From positions 1 to 64,000 of the forward strand of contig JAWKNY010000023.1 of NCBI GenBank assembly GCA_041391485.1: DNA of 64,000 bases. The letters run 5' to 3'. The stretch comes from JACKAF01 sp041391485 (lineage in GTDB: Bacteria > Bdellovibrionota > FAC87 > UBA2466 > JACKAF01). The stretch's first letter is position 1. Each line of letters opens with the position of its first letter. Under the pieces are notes generated by a model that was not told the DNA's origin, ran no database searches, and saw nothing but the letters and a program-made list of their open reading frames with translations. A program made the translations under genes and the position numbers. Positions 46,338 to 55,854 of the stretch are shown here, piece after piece.

Positions 46338-46399
46338 GGGCTTGTCTACTCTTTTTCGCTTTGTATGGCGAGGTTCGGATTTCCACCGAAGTGGCGACC

Positions 46400-46813
46400 T
46401 CAGCCAAACTCATTTGAAACCGTTATTTCGAAAGTATGCGGTCGCAGATCGCGGCAGTAACGATCCGTGTGATCCAAGATTTCCATCTGCGCGGGAACGT
46501 GCTGATCCGTAAAAGCTTGGGTTTGTGCCTCGAAAGCGAGTACACGCCGACTGCCGCAGCCGATGGGCTGAATATCGGCGATTTCAAAACGCTGATTCAA
46601 GACAATGGGCGGGCAAGGAGCGACGATACACTTGACCGGCACCTCTTCGCTCAAGATCAAGGGAGACGAAAGCGTAAGTTCCTTGTGAAGGTGTTCGTTG
46701 ACGGCGACGCCGTCTACCAGCTCTACCAATTCCACCCGTGGTGTGGAAATCGCTAGCGTCGTGTGACTAAGCAAAAGCAAGCAGAGCAGAAAAAAATAAG
46801 ACCGGCGATGCAT
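46400..46813 (-). CDS. Small secreted protein of unknown function
   Basis: 137 residues from ATG 46813 (MHRRSYFFLLCLLLLSHTTL, signal peptide); an ATG 18 bases upstream is also possible and the frame is open further. The mature part is beta-rich with the segment VPVKCIVAPCPPIVLNQRFE, a short Cys-x5-Cys-Pro-Pro pattern, and two more cysteines. No family recognised. Confidence 0.55.
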   Translation of the reverse strand: MHRRSYFFLLCLLLLSHTTLAISTPRVELVELVDGVAVNEHLHKELTLSSPLILSEEVPVKCIVAPCPPIVLNQRFEIADIQPIGCGSRRVLAFEAQTQAFTDQHVPAQMEILDHTDRYCRDLRPHTFEITVSNEFG

Positions 46814-46990
46814 GTTCAAACTCCAACCCATGTTGCGCAAGCTGTGGCGCGTTTCGCGTAAAGAGTTTGCAAACAGAATGCCAAGAGAGATGCGGCTTTT
46901 TGTGCCTGGACTCGGAGAAAAGGCGTGTTCCAATTTGGGACCGGTGCCAGCTACTGGTGGCAAGCTGTGGCAGAACGCGTTATAGGCGTA

Positions 46991-47864
46991 TCAGAAAAAC
47001 CAACTGAAGAGGCGCGTCCAGACGAACTTCAGGAACTGGAAGATCTGAATGTAGGACCAGTAAGCGTTGCAGTAGCCGGGAGAATCGGCGAGGTGGCAGG
47101 CTTCAAACAGGTTCAAATCAAAGTCTTCGCTCGCATCGCGCAGGAATAAAAGGTTGTCGCTTCGGTTCAAGTTCCCATATTGCGACAGCACGTATTGGTC
47201 GCTTCCAAGCACCGGCGTGGGCGACGCCGATGATTTCGAGTCCGGAGGCGGTTTCACGCAGCATCGGTCCGCCAGAATCCCCAAAGAGCTACCTGCCCGG
47301 TTCGCCGGGCCGAGCAAGGAGCGGCCGCCCGCCGTGACGTTGAGAGGGTGACGATCTCAATGTAGTCCGTCACCCGGTAAACCTGGTTCGTGCCGGTACG
47401 CTTGATCCCCGCGCCTAGGCGGGTTTCCAAGCTATTGCAGCCGTACCCCACCAGACGAATCTTTTCCAGAGCGGCGGGTGACCCCCCTAAGGGGATAATC
47501 TGGCCCGCTTCCGCGCTGGCGACCGCGTCCGGAAATAGAGGAGAGAGATGTCATTGGGATCCCGATGGTGCCGGTTCCGTAGTTCATTACGGTGTCTGTC
47601 TGAAAAGTCCCAAAAGCGGAGAGAACGGTGTAAGGTACCGTCTCTGTCGGTGCAGTGCGCGGCCGTCAGCACGGCGCGTTCCGAGATAAAGGTGCCGGTG
47701 CAAAGGCCGAGCCCGCCGGGGGAAACGACTTTTACGATGGCCGGGTATTCGGAAGTGATTTCTACCTTTTGTTGGACGGGGGATTCCAGGAGGTCCATGT
47801 CGTTGAGGCCTGAGCAGCCCGTGAGAAGTAGAACGCCCGCGAATGTAAGCGCGCGAAAACGCAC
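46991..47864 (-). pseudogene. Trypsin-like (S1) serine protease lipoprotein, several frameshifts
   Basis: GTG 47864 opens a lipoprotein signal (FAGVLLLTGCSG). The chymotrypsin fold is readable across three frames: CTGTFISERAVLTAAHC (His), PNDISLLYF (Asp), VGYGCNSLETRLGAGIKRTG, then GDSGGPMLRETASGLEIIGV (Ser) near 47240-47280, and a C-terminal LNRSDNLLFLRDASEDFDLN ending at 46991. All three catalytic residues survive, so errors or recent mutation are likely; breaks are near 47620, 47510 and 47310. ~290 residues when joined. Probably cuts proteins in the periplasm or outside. Confidence 0.75.
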
Positions 47865-47994
47865 GACAACCCCCTTTGGCTCATTGTGTCAGGTGTTTGT
47901 GGGGCGGGGATGACGCAATCGTGCGAAAGGTCACACAATGTTTGGGGGTTGCCAGAGGGGTCGACCTTTTGCCAATCTGCTAAGGGGGGAAAGC

Positions 47995-48075
47995 ATGGGG
48001 GCAATTATCCTTTCAGTGGTTATTCTTTGGTTTATTGCGGGGTCTTTTTTTGCGGCAGAAGCGCTCGGCGAATAA
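47995..48075 (+). CDS. Possible 26-residue membrane peptide
   Basis: GGGGGG five bases upstream of ATG 47995 and the reading MGAIILSVVILWFIAGSFFA then AEALGE and TAA. One hydrophobic segment with a small acidic tail, typical of tiny single-span membrane proteins or a leader. Too short to test by composition; nothing else codes in this gap between 47880 and 48173. Confidence 0.35.
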   Translation: MGAIILSVVILWFIAGSFFAAEALGE

Positions 48076-48100
48076 TGCGCTTTCACGACCATCTCTAACA

Positions 48101-48147
48101 ACTTAGCGGTATAATAAATAGGTTCCGTTCTTTTTACCGCGTTAAGT
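48101..48147 (+). promoter_or_regulatory. Candidate -10 box inside an inverted repeat upstream of the methyltransferase
   Basis: A perfect TATAAT at 48110-48115 lies 59 bases before the ATG at 48174. It overlaps the left arm of an imperfect inverted repeat, ACTTAGCGGTA (48101-48111) with TACCGC-GT-TAAGT (48135-48147). The -35 region is poor. The repeat could be an operator or form a hairpin at the 5' end of the transcript. Confidence 0.45.
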
Positions 48148-48173
48148 CAAATCAACTCCATTCGAGGCAAATC

Positions 48174-49136
48174 ATGATCGCATCACAAGCTATGTCTGCA
48201 CCCGTGCCTTTGAGCCAAGAGGCTACAGGGCTGTGGGAGATAGTTCCCTGCAACCTTTGCGGGTCCCGAGACGTCACCACCAAGTACGAAGGCACCACCG
48301 ATCAAGAGGCTGCCGCGCTGATAGAATCGTATTCCGCCTCTGGAAATTTTATTTCTGAAGAGACGCTAGTCCGGTGCAATAGCTGTGATTTGGTATTTAC
48401 GTCGCCTCGTCTTCGCAAGGATCTCATTTTACGTGGGTACACGGAAAACGAAGATCCGACCTACGTTTCGCAAGCCGAAGGACGTTTGCGAAGTTTTGCG
48501 GCCTGTCTCAAAAAAATCGAACCCTTCCAGAAAGTCGGTTCGGTTTTGGACGTGGGTGCCGCGGCAGGTTTTTTTCTTAAGGTCGCCAAAGACAAAGGCT
48601 GGGTGACCTATGGCATTGAGCCCTCAAAGTTTTTGAGCGACTTCGGGAATCGAAATTACAATGTGAACATTTATAACGGAACCATCGAAGACGAACCCAA
48701 GTGGAACACCGCGATGGATGTCGTGACTCTGTGGGATGTGCTGGAGCACACTTTCGATCCCAAAGATGTTCTCAAGCGCTGCAACCGCTACCTGAAAGAA
48801 GGCGGTTACATTGTCGTGAACTACCCGAACATCGGAAATTGGATGGCTAAACTTGCGGGCCGTAAATGGTGGTTCATTATCTCGGTTCATCTCTATTATT
48901 TCACTCCCAAAACGATTGATAAGCTTTTAAGGCAGGCGGGTTTCAAAGTTGTGGAGACTGGACCCCACTTTCAAACGCTTCAGTTCGGCTACCTTTTATA
49001 CCGACTGGAAGCTTACATGCCGGGCATTGCCAAGTTTTTTGGGAAAGTCGCCAAGCTTCTTAAGCTGGACGGATTGCTCCTTCCCTACTACGCCGCGCAA
49101 ACTCGCGTCATCGCCAAGAAGGTGGAAAACCTATGA
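48174..49136 (+). CDS. Class I SAM-dependent methyltransferase with N-terminal zinc-ribbon-like motif
   Basis: 320 residues. Four cysteines C26, C29, C68 and C71 (CNLC..CNSC) form a probable zinc site, then the SAM motif I VLDVGAAAGFFLKVA and the acidic loop VVTLWDVLEHTFDP. This architecture is common in sugar or polysaccharide-locus methyltransferases. Its stop overlaps the next start (ATGA), and the following genes are a FAD-dependent protein and a membrane glycosyltransferase, supporting a glycan role. The substrate is unknown. Confidence 0.82.
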   Translation: MIASQAMSAPVPLSQEATGLWEIVPCNLCGSRDVTTKYEGTTDQEAAALIESYSASGNFISEETLVRCNSCDLVFTSPRLRKDLILRGYTENEDPTYVSQAEGRLRSFAACLKKIEPFQKVGSVLDVGAAAGFFLKVAKDKGWVTYGIEPSKFLSDFGNRNYNVNIYNGTIEDEPKWNTAMDVVTLWDVLEHTFDPKDVLKRCNRYLKEGGYIVVNYPNIGNWMAKLAGRKWWFIISVHLYYFTPKTIDKLLRQAGFKVVETGPHFQTLQFGYLLYRLEAYMPGIAKFFGKVAKLLKLDGLLLPYYAAQTRVIAKKVENL

Positions 49137-50545
49137 AAAAGAAGAACGCCGTTGTTTTGGGTGCGGGAGTGACGGGTCTGTCGGCTGCGTATCGATTAAG
49201 CAAAGATCCGAGCTTGAAGGTTCACGTCATAGAAAAACGTGGTGCGGTTGGCGGCCTTTGCGGAAGCTTCAAAGACGGTGACTTTGTCCTAGATTATGGC
49301 CCGCACAAGTTTTATACGCTGCTCGACGGTATTGTAGACGAGCTAAAAGATCTAATGGGCGATGAGCTGATGGAAAGAGATAAGGCTCAAAGCATCTACA
49401 TGCACGGGCGGTACTATACCTACCCTTTGAAGATGACCGAAATGCTGACCCGCTTTCCCCTGTCGGAAAGCTTCAAGATCATTTAGCTACGGTACCCAGC
49501 TTCTCAAAATTTTGTCACCAACAAAGATGCGGTGACTTACGAGGAGTTTATCAAAGAAAGATTTGGCTCCGGGCTCTACCAGAGCATTTTCGCGCCGATG
49601 GCGGAGAAGATTTATGGAGATCCCTCAAAGTTGGATCGAAAGCTTGCCGAAGTACGCATCTCCTCACCCGGCTTGCTGTCGGTGGTGAAACAGCTATTGT
49701 TTCGCTCGAAGATCGACAAGACAATTCAAGCGCCGAAGTTTCACTACCCTCAGATGGGCTATGGGCGCATCCCGGAGAAAATGAAAGAAATAGCGGAAAA
49801 AAATGGCGCGAGCTTTCACCTAGGATCTGAGGTGAGCCGCGTGGAGATCCAGAACGGCAAGGTGGCCGCAGTCCAGTTTACCGATGCGGACGGGATCAAG
49901 CAGCGAGTTGTCTGTGATGGATTGATCTACACTATCCCGATCGCGCAGATCGGTAAGCTGATGCCGGACTATTCACCGCGGTTGGAATCGGTTTGCGATA
50001 GGTGAAGTCCCGAAACGTCATCATTTACTATTTCCTTTTTGAAATCCGAGCCCATTCTACCGTCGATGTGGGTGTTCTTCCCAGAGCAGGAGTTTAGATT
50101 TGGTCGACTCGGTGAGATGACCAAGTTCTCACCCAAGACCGCACCGGAAGGGCATACAGCGCTCATGGTCGACTTCACCTGTGATCCGGAAGATCCCGTT
50201 TGGAAAATGAGCGACCAGGCGTTGGGTGATTTGCTCTTGGGGCAACTGGAGCCCTTGAATCTGTTCAAGCCCGAGCAGGTGGTGAAACGCTTCTCCAAAC
50301 GTTTCCAGAGCTTTTATCCGGTCTACAGCGTCGGGTTTCAGGATCATTTGAACGAAATCCGGGGGCTGGAAGACCGCTTCAAGAATCTCTACTTCATCGG
50401 CCGCACCGGAGACTTCAACTACAACAACGCGGACCAATGCATGGACATGGGTTTCCAGGCAGCGGATCACATTCTTGGAAACCGCGCAGGAGAGTGGAAC
50501 GGTCTGCGTGCCGAGCGATTTGATCGGTACAAGATCGTCGATTAG
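49133..50545 (+). CDS. FAD-dependent UDP-galactopyranose-mutase/amine-oxidase-like protein (frameshifts)
   Basis: N-terminal Rossmann motif AVVLGAGVTGLSAAYRL with GGLCGSF and the FAD site GPHKFYTL; C-terminal FIGRTGDFNYNNADQCMDMG closes the flavin site. Domain order matches NAD(P)/FAD-binding proteins related to protoporphyrinogen oxidase and UDP-galactopyranose mutase. The frame is lost at 49487-49530, where SYGTQLLKILSP can be read one base out, and again at about 50003-50030. Joined length is about 470 residues. Likely makes or isomerises a sugar precursor (inference from neighbours). Confidence 0.75.
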
Positions 50546-50547
50546 AA

Positions 50548-52042
50548 ATGACCCCGGGTCTAAGCAAATCCCACCAACCGGTGTGGTTTCTGGTTGGTTT
50601 AGTTTGGCTGGTGGGCTTGCTTCTGTCGTGTATTTATGAGACCAGGCAACCGTCTACTGATGTCTTTCTGTTTAGGAAGCCGGTGTAAAACTCGCTACCG
50701 CCGGTAAGTTAGAAGCCTCAAATTTGACCCACATGGGTTTTGGCGAAACCCGACCTACGCCTACTATCCTCCTTTTTACCCCACGCTGTTTGGACTGTGG
50801 ACAAAACTTCTGGGAATCGGGCTCAAGCAATCTATTGTGTTCGATGCGCTACTCCGGTTGTTGCGAACGCTTTGTTTGGTGGCCCTGGTCTACCCGGCAT
50901 GGCGTAGTCGGCTCCGCGACCCGGGCACCGTTATCGCCGCTGCAGCGTTCGTGCTCTGCCTGAGTGTGGTGTCGAGTGATGGAGATAGACCGGATGATCT
51001 AGCGGCGGTGTTCGGCCTTTCGGCGTTGTGGGCGGTGAATCGGCGCCGTTTTGTTTTAGGGACTGTTCTTTTAGGCTTCGCGGGAGCGACCTCGCCGGCC
51101 GGTGGTTTTTTCTTCGCGCTGGCTTTGAGTTTGTACCTGCTCAGGAAACGCCAGATCGCTGAGTGGCTAGGCGTGGGAGCCGGTGCCGCACTCGTCTTTG
51201 CGCTTTGTAATCTGCCAATTTTTCTTTCCGATCCGCAAGCCTTCATCCGTTTCTCAAAGCAGGCCGGGATATCGAACTTCCCCTATCAGCTATCGGGTGT
51301 CGGGGCTTTCTTAAAGAGCTTTGGTCTTGCGCTTAAGCATTCCTGGAACTCCGGCTGGGCTTACATCGTCTGTGCGCTCATTTTGGGAGTAGCCAGCCTT
51401 ACTTACCGCAAACCGGACTCCAGTTGGATACGCGTCAGCGCCGCTCTCTATCTGCTCGCCAATGCAATTGTTTGGACTTTGCAGCCTTACTACCTGTGGT
51501 TTTCGATTCTTGGTTTTAGTATTTTTCTACTCCTTCAACACCCGAAGCGAACCGCGGTGGCCCTTCTCCCTTTGGGTTTGGCGTTTTGTCCGCTCGTGTT
51601 TCGCGAAGCGAAGGGGCAGCTATCCGCCTTTCAACGGACCCCTAAGCAATCGAGCGCTTATGTAGCCGCAAGGGTTTTGGAACGGGTAGGAACTGATAAA
51701 AGGCTGGCAGTGGCATCGGATCAGTACTTCACCTTTCGTTCACAAAGAGAAGTGGCCAACGTCAACTACGTCTGTCCCTACATCGAGAAATTTGATTTTG
51801 TTTACGTAACGCCAAAGAGTTCTAGAAGAGATAGGCAAGAGGTGGCGCCTTTTCCGTGCAGGACCGATCGCGCGTGCTTCGAAGTGGTTGCCGATCTGAC
51901 ACCGGCGCCTATCTTCAAGGTGTTTGGCATCAAGACCCCGTACCTAGTCCGCGGAAACGGAGGCCTCTTGTACGAGAAAGTACCGTGCCGACCCGAATCT
52001 GGAAGGTACGCGGTTACTTTTGAGGCGATTCCTCAAAAGTAA
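50548..52042 (+). CDS. Multi-spanning membrane glycosyltransferase-like protein (frameshifts near 5' end)
   Basis: ATG 50548 follows the previous stop by two bases. The first frame (VWFLVGLVWLVGLLLSC) breaks near 50680 and continues EAGVKLATAGKLEASNLTHM, breaks again near 50745-50760 and continues AYYPPFYPTLFGLWTKLLGI into the main frame to 52042. Eight to ten helices, plus YPPFYP-type loop, as in GT-C/DUF2029 transferases using lipid-linked sugars. The C-terminal ~100 residues are soluble. The stop codon lies inside a long hairpin. Confidence 0.7.
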
Positions 52043-52055
52043 CCGCGTACCTTTT
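52003..52055. terminator. Hairpin with 23-bp perfect stem between convergent genes
   Basis: Bases 52003-52025 are exactly complementary to 52031-52053 with a five-base loop (CGATT). Four T follow on the plus strand and several A/T precede on the other. The left arm is the last eight codons of the glycosyltransferase and its stop lies in the right arm. It can terminate both the plus-strand gene and the minus-strand Mop gene (ends 52063). Outer bases GGTAC recall the 8405-8489 hairpin. Confidence 0.8.
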
Positions 52056-52062
52056 GGGGATT

Positions 52063-52275
52063 CTAGTCCTTACCAAGTAGTACGTTGACCGCCTTGGCGT
52101 ACACATGCACCTTGTCGCCTACCTTGATTCCCATTTCTTCCAACGAGTCCGTGGTCATAACGGAACTCATCATGATGTCCGTCCCGTGCAGTTTTACTTT
52201 CACCGCACACATCACATCACCCTTTTTGATTTGAGTAACTTCTGCCTCGATCTTATTTCTGGCTCCAACTTTCAT
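52063..52275 (-). CDS. Mop/TOBE-domain molybdate-binding protein
   Basis: 70 residues from ATG 52275, with GGAGGA five bases upstream (the frame runs to a TTG at 52287). MKVGARNKIEAEVTQIKKGD and SVMTTDSLEEMGIKVGDKV are the two halves of a TOBE/Mop fold, which binds molybdate or tungstate as a hexamer. It may store oxyanion for a molybdoenzyme, none of which is in the window. Confidence 0.9.
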   Translation of the reverse strand: MKVGARNKIEAEVTQIKKGDVMCAVKVKLHGTDIMMSSVMTTDSLEEMGIKVGDKVHVYAKAVNVLLGKD

Positions 52276-52307
52276 GTATTCCTCCAACCTTAGGTTAGAA
52301 GAATTAT

Positions 52308-53585
52308 CTATGAAAGCGTCGCTTCAGTCCAGACCCACTCGCCTTCGCGTCCCCCAACGACGGCTTTGACAAGACGGCGGCGTTTTCCCCCTGGGAACTG
52401 AATCAGAGAAGGAAGGTAGTTTTCGGTATGTCCGGTCCATGTGCCCGGAGACGTAGGAGATTTGCGCTCAAGCAACACATCCTTAGTTTTTCCACGCTGG
52501 CTGGCCACGTATCGCTGGTATTGCTGATCGCTTAGCTCTCGCAGTATCCCGGCGCGTCGTTCAATTTCGGGAGCGGAGACTTTGCCACCCATCTTTTCCG
52601 CCGCAGTATCTCGGCGAACGGAAAAAGGGAATACGTGCAATTTTGTCCAAACCGAACGCCGCAAGCAGGTGATCGTTTGCTCGAAATCCGCTTCGGTTTC
52701 ACCGGGGAATCCCACAATGATGTCGACGCCAACGTAAACATCTGGGTTGGCGGAAAAAAGTTTGTGGGTAACCGCCTCAAACTCACTGGCGCTGTAAAAG
52801 CGGCGCATCTCAGACAAAACTTTGTCGCTACCGCTTTGCAAGGCGATGTGAAAGTAAGGGCATAAACGCTTCTCGGTACGTAACATTTCGATTAGCCCGT
52901 CTGGGATCTCAAAGGGATCCAGTGTACTCAGGCGAACTCGGGGGCCGCCGGGTTCGCGAAAGATCGCCTTAAGGAGATCGAGGAGATCGGTGCGCTGGTC
53001 CCATCCGTAGTGGGCCAGGTGGATTCCGGTCAGCACCACCTCCTCAAAACCCTGTTCACGGGCCTCGCGCACCTGCTCCAGGACCGTTTCAAGTGGCAGA
53101 CTACGGCTGCGTCCGCGCGCCTGCGGAATGATACAGAAGCTGCACTTAAAGTTGCACCCGTCCTGCACCTTAATAGAGGCACGCGCTCTTCTCGAGCCAA
53201 GGAATTTTTCAGGCAGGTAGCCGGTGCTCTCTTGCACCCTGTCTTTGGACGTGGGGTTGTTGAAATAATCAAACACCTGGTGCTTGTCAGCCGTCCCCAG
53301 CACGACATCCACGCTGGGCATTTTGAGCAGCTCATCGCGCCCCGTTTGTCCGTAGCATCCGATGACCGCTACCAAAGAATTGGGGTTCTGCCTTTTTAAA
53401 CGACGGGCGTAGTTTCGCGCACTGCGATCGGCGTCTTCCGTAACGGTGCAGCTATTGAGGATGTAAGCATCGGCGAAGTCCTTGTCCGACACCACCTCAA
53501 AACCGCGACGTTCGGCCTCCAGCCACAACGTGTCTGTATCCACGCTGTTGGCGCGGCAGCCAAAGGTTTTGAATCCAATCTTCAT
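52308..53585 (-). CDS. mtaB: tRNA (t6A37) methylthiotransferase MtaB
   Basis: Radical-SAM enzyme that methylthiolates t6A at position 37 of ANN-decoding tRNAs. 425 residues: UPF0004 domain with C10, C46 and C77 for the auxiliary cluster, radical-SAM CNFKCSFC at 144-151, and a C-terminal TRAM-like region. The opening KIGFKTFGCRANSVDTDTLW is typical of MtaB rather than MiaB. It overlaps the mnmA stop by four bases (ATGA), a logical pairing of two sulfur-inserting tRNA enzymes. Confidence 0.9.
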   Translation of the reverse strand: MKIGFKTFGCRANSVDTDTLWLEAERRGFEVVSDKDFADAYILNSCTVTEDADRSARNYARRLKRQNPNSLVAVIGCYGQTGRDELLKMPSVDVVLGTADKHQVFDYFNNPTSKDRVQESTGYLPEKFLGSRRARASIKVQDGCNFKCSFCIIPQARGRSRSLPLETVLEQVREAREQGFEEVVLTGIHLAHYGWDQRTDLLDLLKAIFREPGGPRVRLSTLDPFEIPDGLIEMLRTEKRLCPYFHIALQSGSDKVLSEMRRFYSASEFEAVTHKLFSANPDVYVGVDIIVGFPGETEADFEQTITCLRRSVWTKLHVFPFSVRRDTAAEKMGGKVSAPEIERRAGILRELSDQQYQRYVASQRGKTKDVLLERKSPTSPGTWTGHTENYLPSLIQFPGGKRRRLVKAVVGGREGEWVWTEATLS

Positions 53586-54709
53586 TGGGCTTTTTGGAAG
53601 GATTCTTCTCTGTCTTCGATCCAGCCGCCGCCCAGAACTTGTTCATCGCGGTAGAACACCAGCGCCTGGCCGGGTGTGATCGCACGCTGGGGATCTTCAA
53701 AGTGAACTTCAGCGCGGCCATCGAGTAGCGGGTAGACCGTTACCGGACTTTCTTTCGCGCGGTAGCGAATTTTGGCTGTAAAACGTTGGTTTTTGTCGAT
53801 ACCCGGATCGCTCACCCAACGGAGTTGAGCCACCGTGCACCGGTGTTGGAAGAGTGCCGCCTCGGGTCCGACGATAACTTCGTTGCGGGCCTTGTTGAGA
53901 GCCACCACGTAAAGAGGCTCCTTGGAATTTACGCCAAGTCCCTTGCGCTGGCCGATGGTGAACTGGTGCAGGCCGCTGTGGTCGCCGATGTGTTTGCCCG
54001 AGGTATCCAGGACCTGACCTTGTTGGAGCAGACTGGGTGCCACGCGTTTTTCGATAAAGTCTTTGTAGTTGCGGTTCTGCACGAAGCAAATTTCCTGGCT
54101 GTCCGGCTTGTTGGCGACTCCGAGATTCAGCTTGGTTGCGATTTCGCGGACTTCGTCTTTCGCAAAGGAGCCCACCGGGAATACTGTCCGCGCCAGGTCC
54201 TCTTGCTCCATCGTAAAGAGAAAGTACGACTGATCCTTGAGGGGATCCTTCCCTTTGCAAAGCTCGTACTGGTCGGACTTGGGGTTGAACCGCACCGTCG
54301 CGTAGTGGCCGGTGGCGAGGTAGTCCGCTCCCAGATCCAAGGCCCATTCCATCAGGTGGCGAAACTTCACCTTCTCATTGCATTTGACGCAGGGGTTGGG
54401 TGTGCGCCCCCCGAGGTATTCATGGACAAAATTGTCGATAACCTCGGACTGAAACTTCTCTTCCATGTTGGCGACGTAGAAGGGAATGCCGAGAGTTTGG
54501 GCCACGCGGCGGGCGTCCGAGATGTCGGTAAGCGAACAGCAGGTGCCGAATTTGTTGGTGGTCTCTTCGGCCATATCGTGTAGCTGGAGGGAAATACCGA
54601 TGACGTCGAACCCGCGCTGTTTTAGCCAGCCGGCGGCGACGGAACTATCCACCCCACCGCTCATGGCGACGACTACTTTGGAACCTTTTCTGGGTTCTAG
54701 ATTAATCAC
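53582..54709 (-). CDS. mnmA: tRNA-specific 2-thiouridylase MnmA
   Basis: ATP-dependent enzyme that makes 2-thiouridine at U34 of Lys, Glu and Gln tRNAs. 375 residues from GTG 54709 with AGGAG upstream. P-loop SGGVDSS at 17-23; catalytic C107 in GRTPNPCVKCN and partner C208 in DSQEICFV. The small hairpin CCGAAG-T-CTTCGG precedes the ribosome site at about 54724-54737. Sulfur probably comes from the cysteine desulfurase encoded 1.1 kb away on the same strand. Confidence 0.94.
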   Translation of the reverse strand: MINLEPRKGSKVVVAMSGGVDSSVAAGWLKQRGFDVIGISLQLHDMAEETTNKFGTCCSLTDISDARRVAQTLGIPFYVANMEEKFQSEVIDNFVHEYLGGRTPNPCVKCNEKVKFRHLMEWALDLGADYLATGHYATVRFNPKSDQYELCKGKDPLKDQSYFLFTMEQEDLARTVFPVGSFAKDEVREIATKLNLGVANKPDSQEICFVQNRNYKDFIEKRVAPSLLQQGQVLDTSGKHIGDHSGLHQFTIGQRKGLGVNSKEPLYVVALNKARNEVIVGPEAALFQHRCTVAQLRWVSDPGIDKNQRFTAKIRYRAKESPVTVYPLLDGRAEVHFEDPQRAITPGQALVFYRDEQVLGGGWIEDREESFQKAQ

Positions 54710-54759
54710 TTAGGCACTCCTCCGAAGACTTCGGTCTATCATAGGGGGATTTCCCCTGT

Positions 54760-55794
54760 CTATGGCTGGCGGGCACGTTCAGGGGCTCGCTGGGGAAGCG
54801 CGCGAGAAAGCGCCATGTAGTTCCCCACCAGTTCGCCGATGGCGGCGCGTGTGGCTCCATCGATGCGAAGTCCGACGCCGATCTCTTTTCCTTCCAATGA
54901 AATGCTGTAGGCGATTTGCTTGGCGGTGAGCGCCGACGCGCGCGTCAGGTGATCGGTGCGGAGCAAAAGGGCTGCGTCTTCTGGGCCCAGGGTGGCGCCG
55001 CCCGGCCTTACATTGATTAGGACACTTCGCCCCAGGGGAAACTCCTGATCCTTGTGCCGCCGGAAAAATCCTGTCCCATCTAGCGTGGCCTGAAAAGTCT
55101 GCCCGTCAGCGCTAGGCAATTCCATCGCGCTAAACTGCCTCCCCTGAGCCAGGGAGAACCAGGTCGGCAGGTATTGCTGCATCAGGTGTGTCGGGTAGCT
55201 GCGGCCCAAAGAGGCCAGTTGGTTTCGGAGTGCCAAAAGCCACTTGTTTTGTACCTGATGGAAGGCACTTTCATGCGGCAGCACCGCGCCTTCGGTCGAG
55301 AAGAGAAGGTAAAAAACGATCATGTAGTTCCATACGGATCCCAGTCCGGAGGTGAAAAGATCGTCCGCAGAAGGCTCCAAGTTTACTTGGGGCTGAAGTT
55401 CGGGCGGGCGATTGAGTACGGAGGCCAGGTAATAGGAGGCGGTATGCGGATCGTAGGCCTTGGACAGAATATCGGCGATGGCAATGAGGAGCTGGAAATA
55501 CGCGTGAGCCGGCGCAAAGCGTTTGCTGTATTCCCAGGCGACGCTAAAGGCCTCGGCGTTGAAATCCCGGATTAGGCTCGTTGGCATCATCCAGGAACGT
55601 TCGGGCTTGAGAACCCCTTCCCGTTGCATCCGTTTGAGCGCCCGTTCCCAATCGGGACTCATCTCAACCAGATCGTCTACGTCTACGTGGAGGGGGTACG
55701 CATCCGCTCCCGCATAGTCGTCGGCACAAGTCAGGCGTAGCGCAAAACTAGGCGCAGAGAGAAGGAGAGCGAAAGAGACGACGAGCTTAACCAT
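54760..55794 (-). CDS. Secreted protein of unknown function
   Basis: 344 residues with a signal peptide (MVKLVVSFALLLSAPSFALR). The mature part is helical through residue ~230 (AFSVAWEYSKRFAPAHAYFQ) and beta-rich after (GQTFQATLDGTGFF, RSVLINVRPGGATL). No family recognised. It lies between nifS-like and mnmA genes on the same strand but has its own gap on both sides, with a terminator upstream. Confidence 0.6.
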   Translation of the reverse strand: MVKLVVSFALLLSAPSFALRLTCADDYAGADAYPLHVDVDDLVEMSPDWERALKRMQREGVLKPERSWMMPTSLIRDFNAEAFSVAWEYSKRFAPAHAYFQLLIAIADILSKAYDPHTASYYLASVLNRPPELQPQVNLEPSADDLFTSGLGSVWNYMIVFYLLFSTEGAVLPHESAFHQVQNKWLLALRNQLASLGRSYPTHLMQQYLPTWFSLAQGRQFSAMELPSADGQTFQATLDGTGFFRRHKDQEFPLGRSVLINVRPGGATLGPEDAALLLRTDHLTRASALTAKQIAYSISLEGKEIGVGLRIDGATRAAIGELVGNYMALSRALPQRAPERARQP

Positions 55795-55821
55795 TGCGAC
55801 AGAGGACTATAGGTTTTTGGC

Positions 55822-55850
55822 AAAAAAATAAAGCCCCGCTTTAAAGGGCT
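55822..55850 (-). terminator. Intrinsic terminator of the cysteine desulfurase gene
   Basis: In minus-strand sense, AGCCC pairs with GGGCT (55832-55850) around TTTAAAGCG, followed by TTA and seven T. It begins five bases after the stop codon of the desulfurase gene. Confidence 0.75.
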
Positions 55851-55854
55851 GTAC

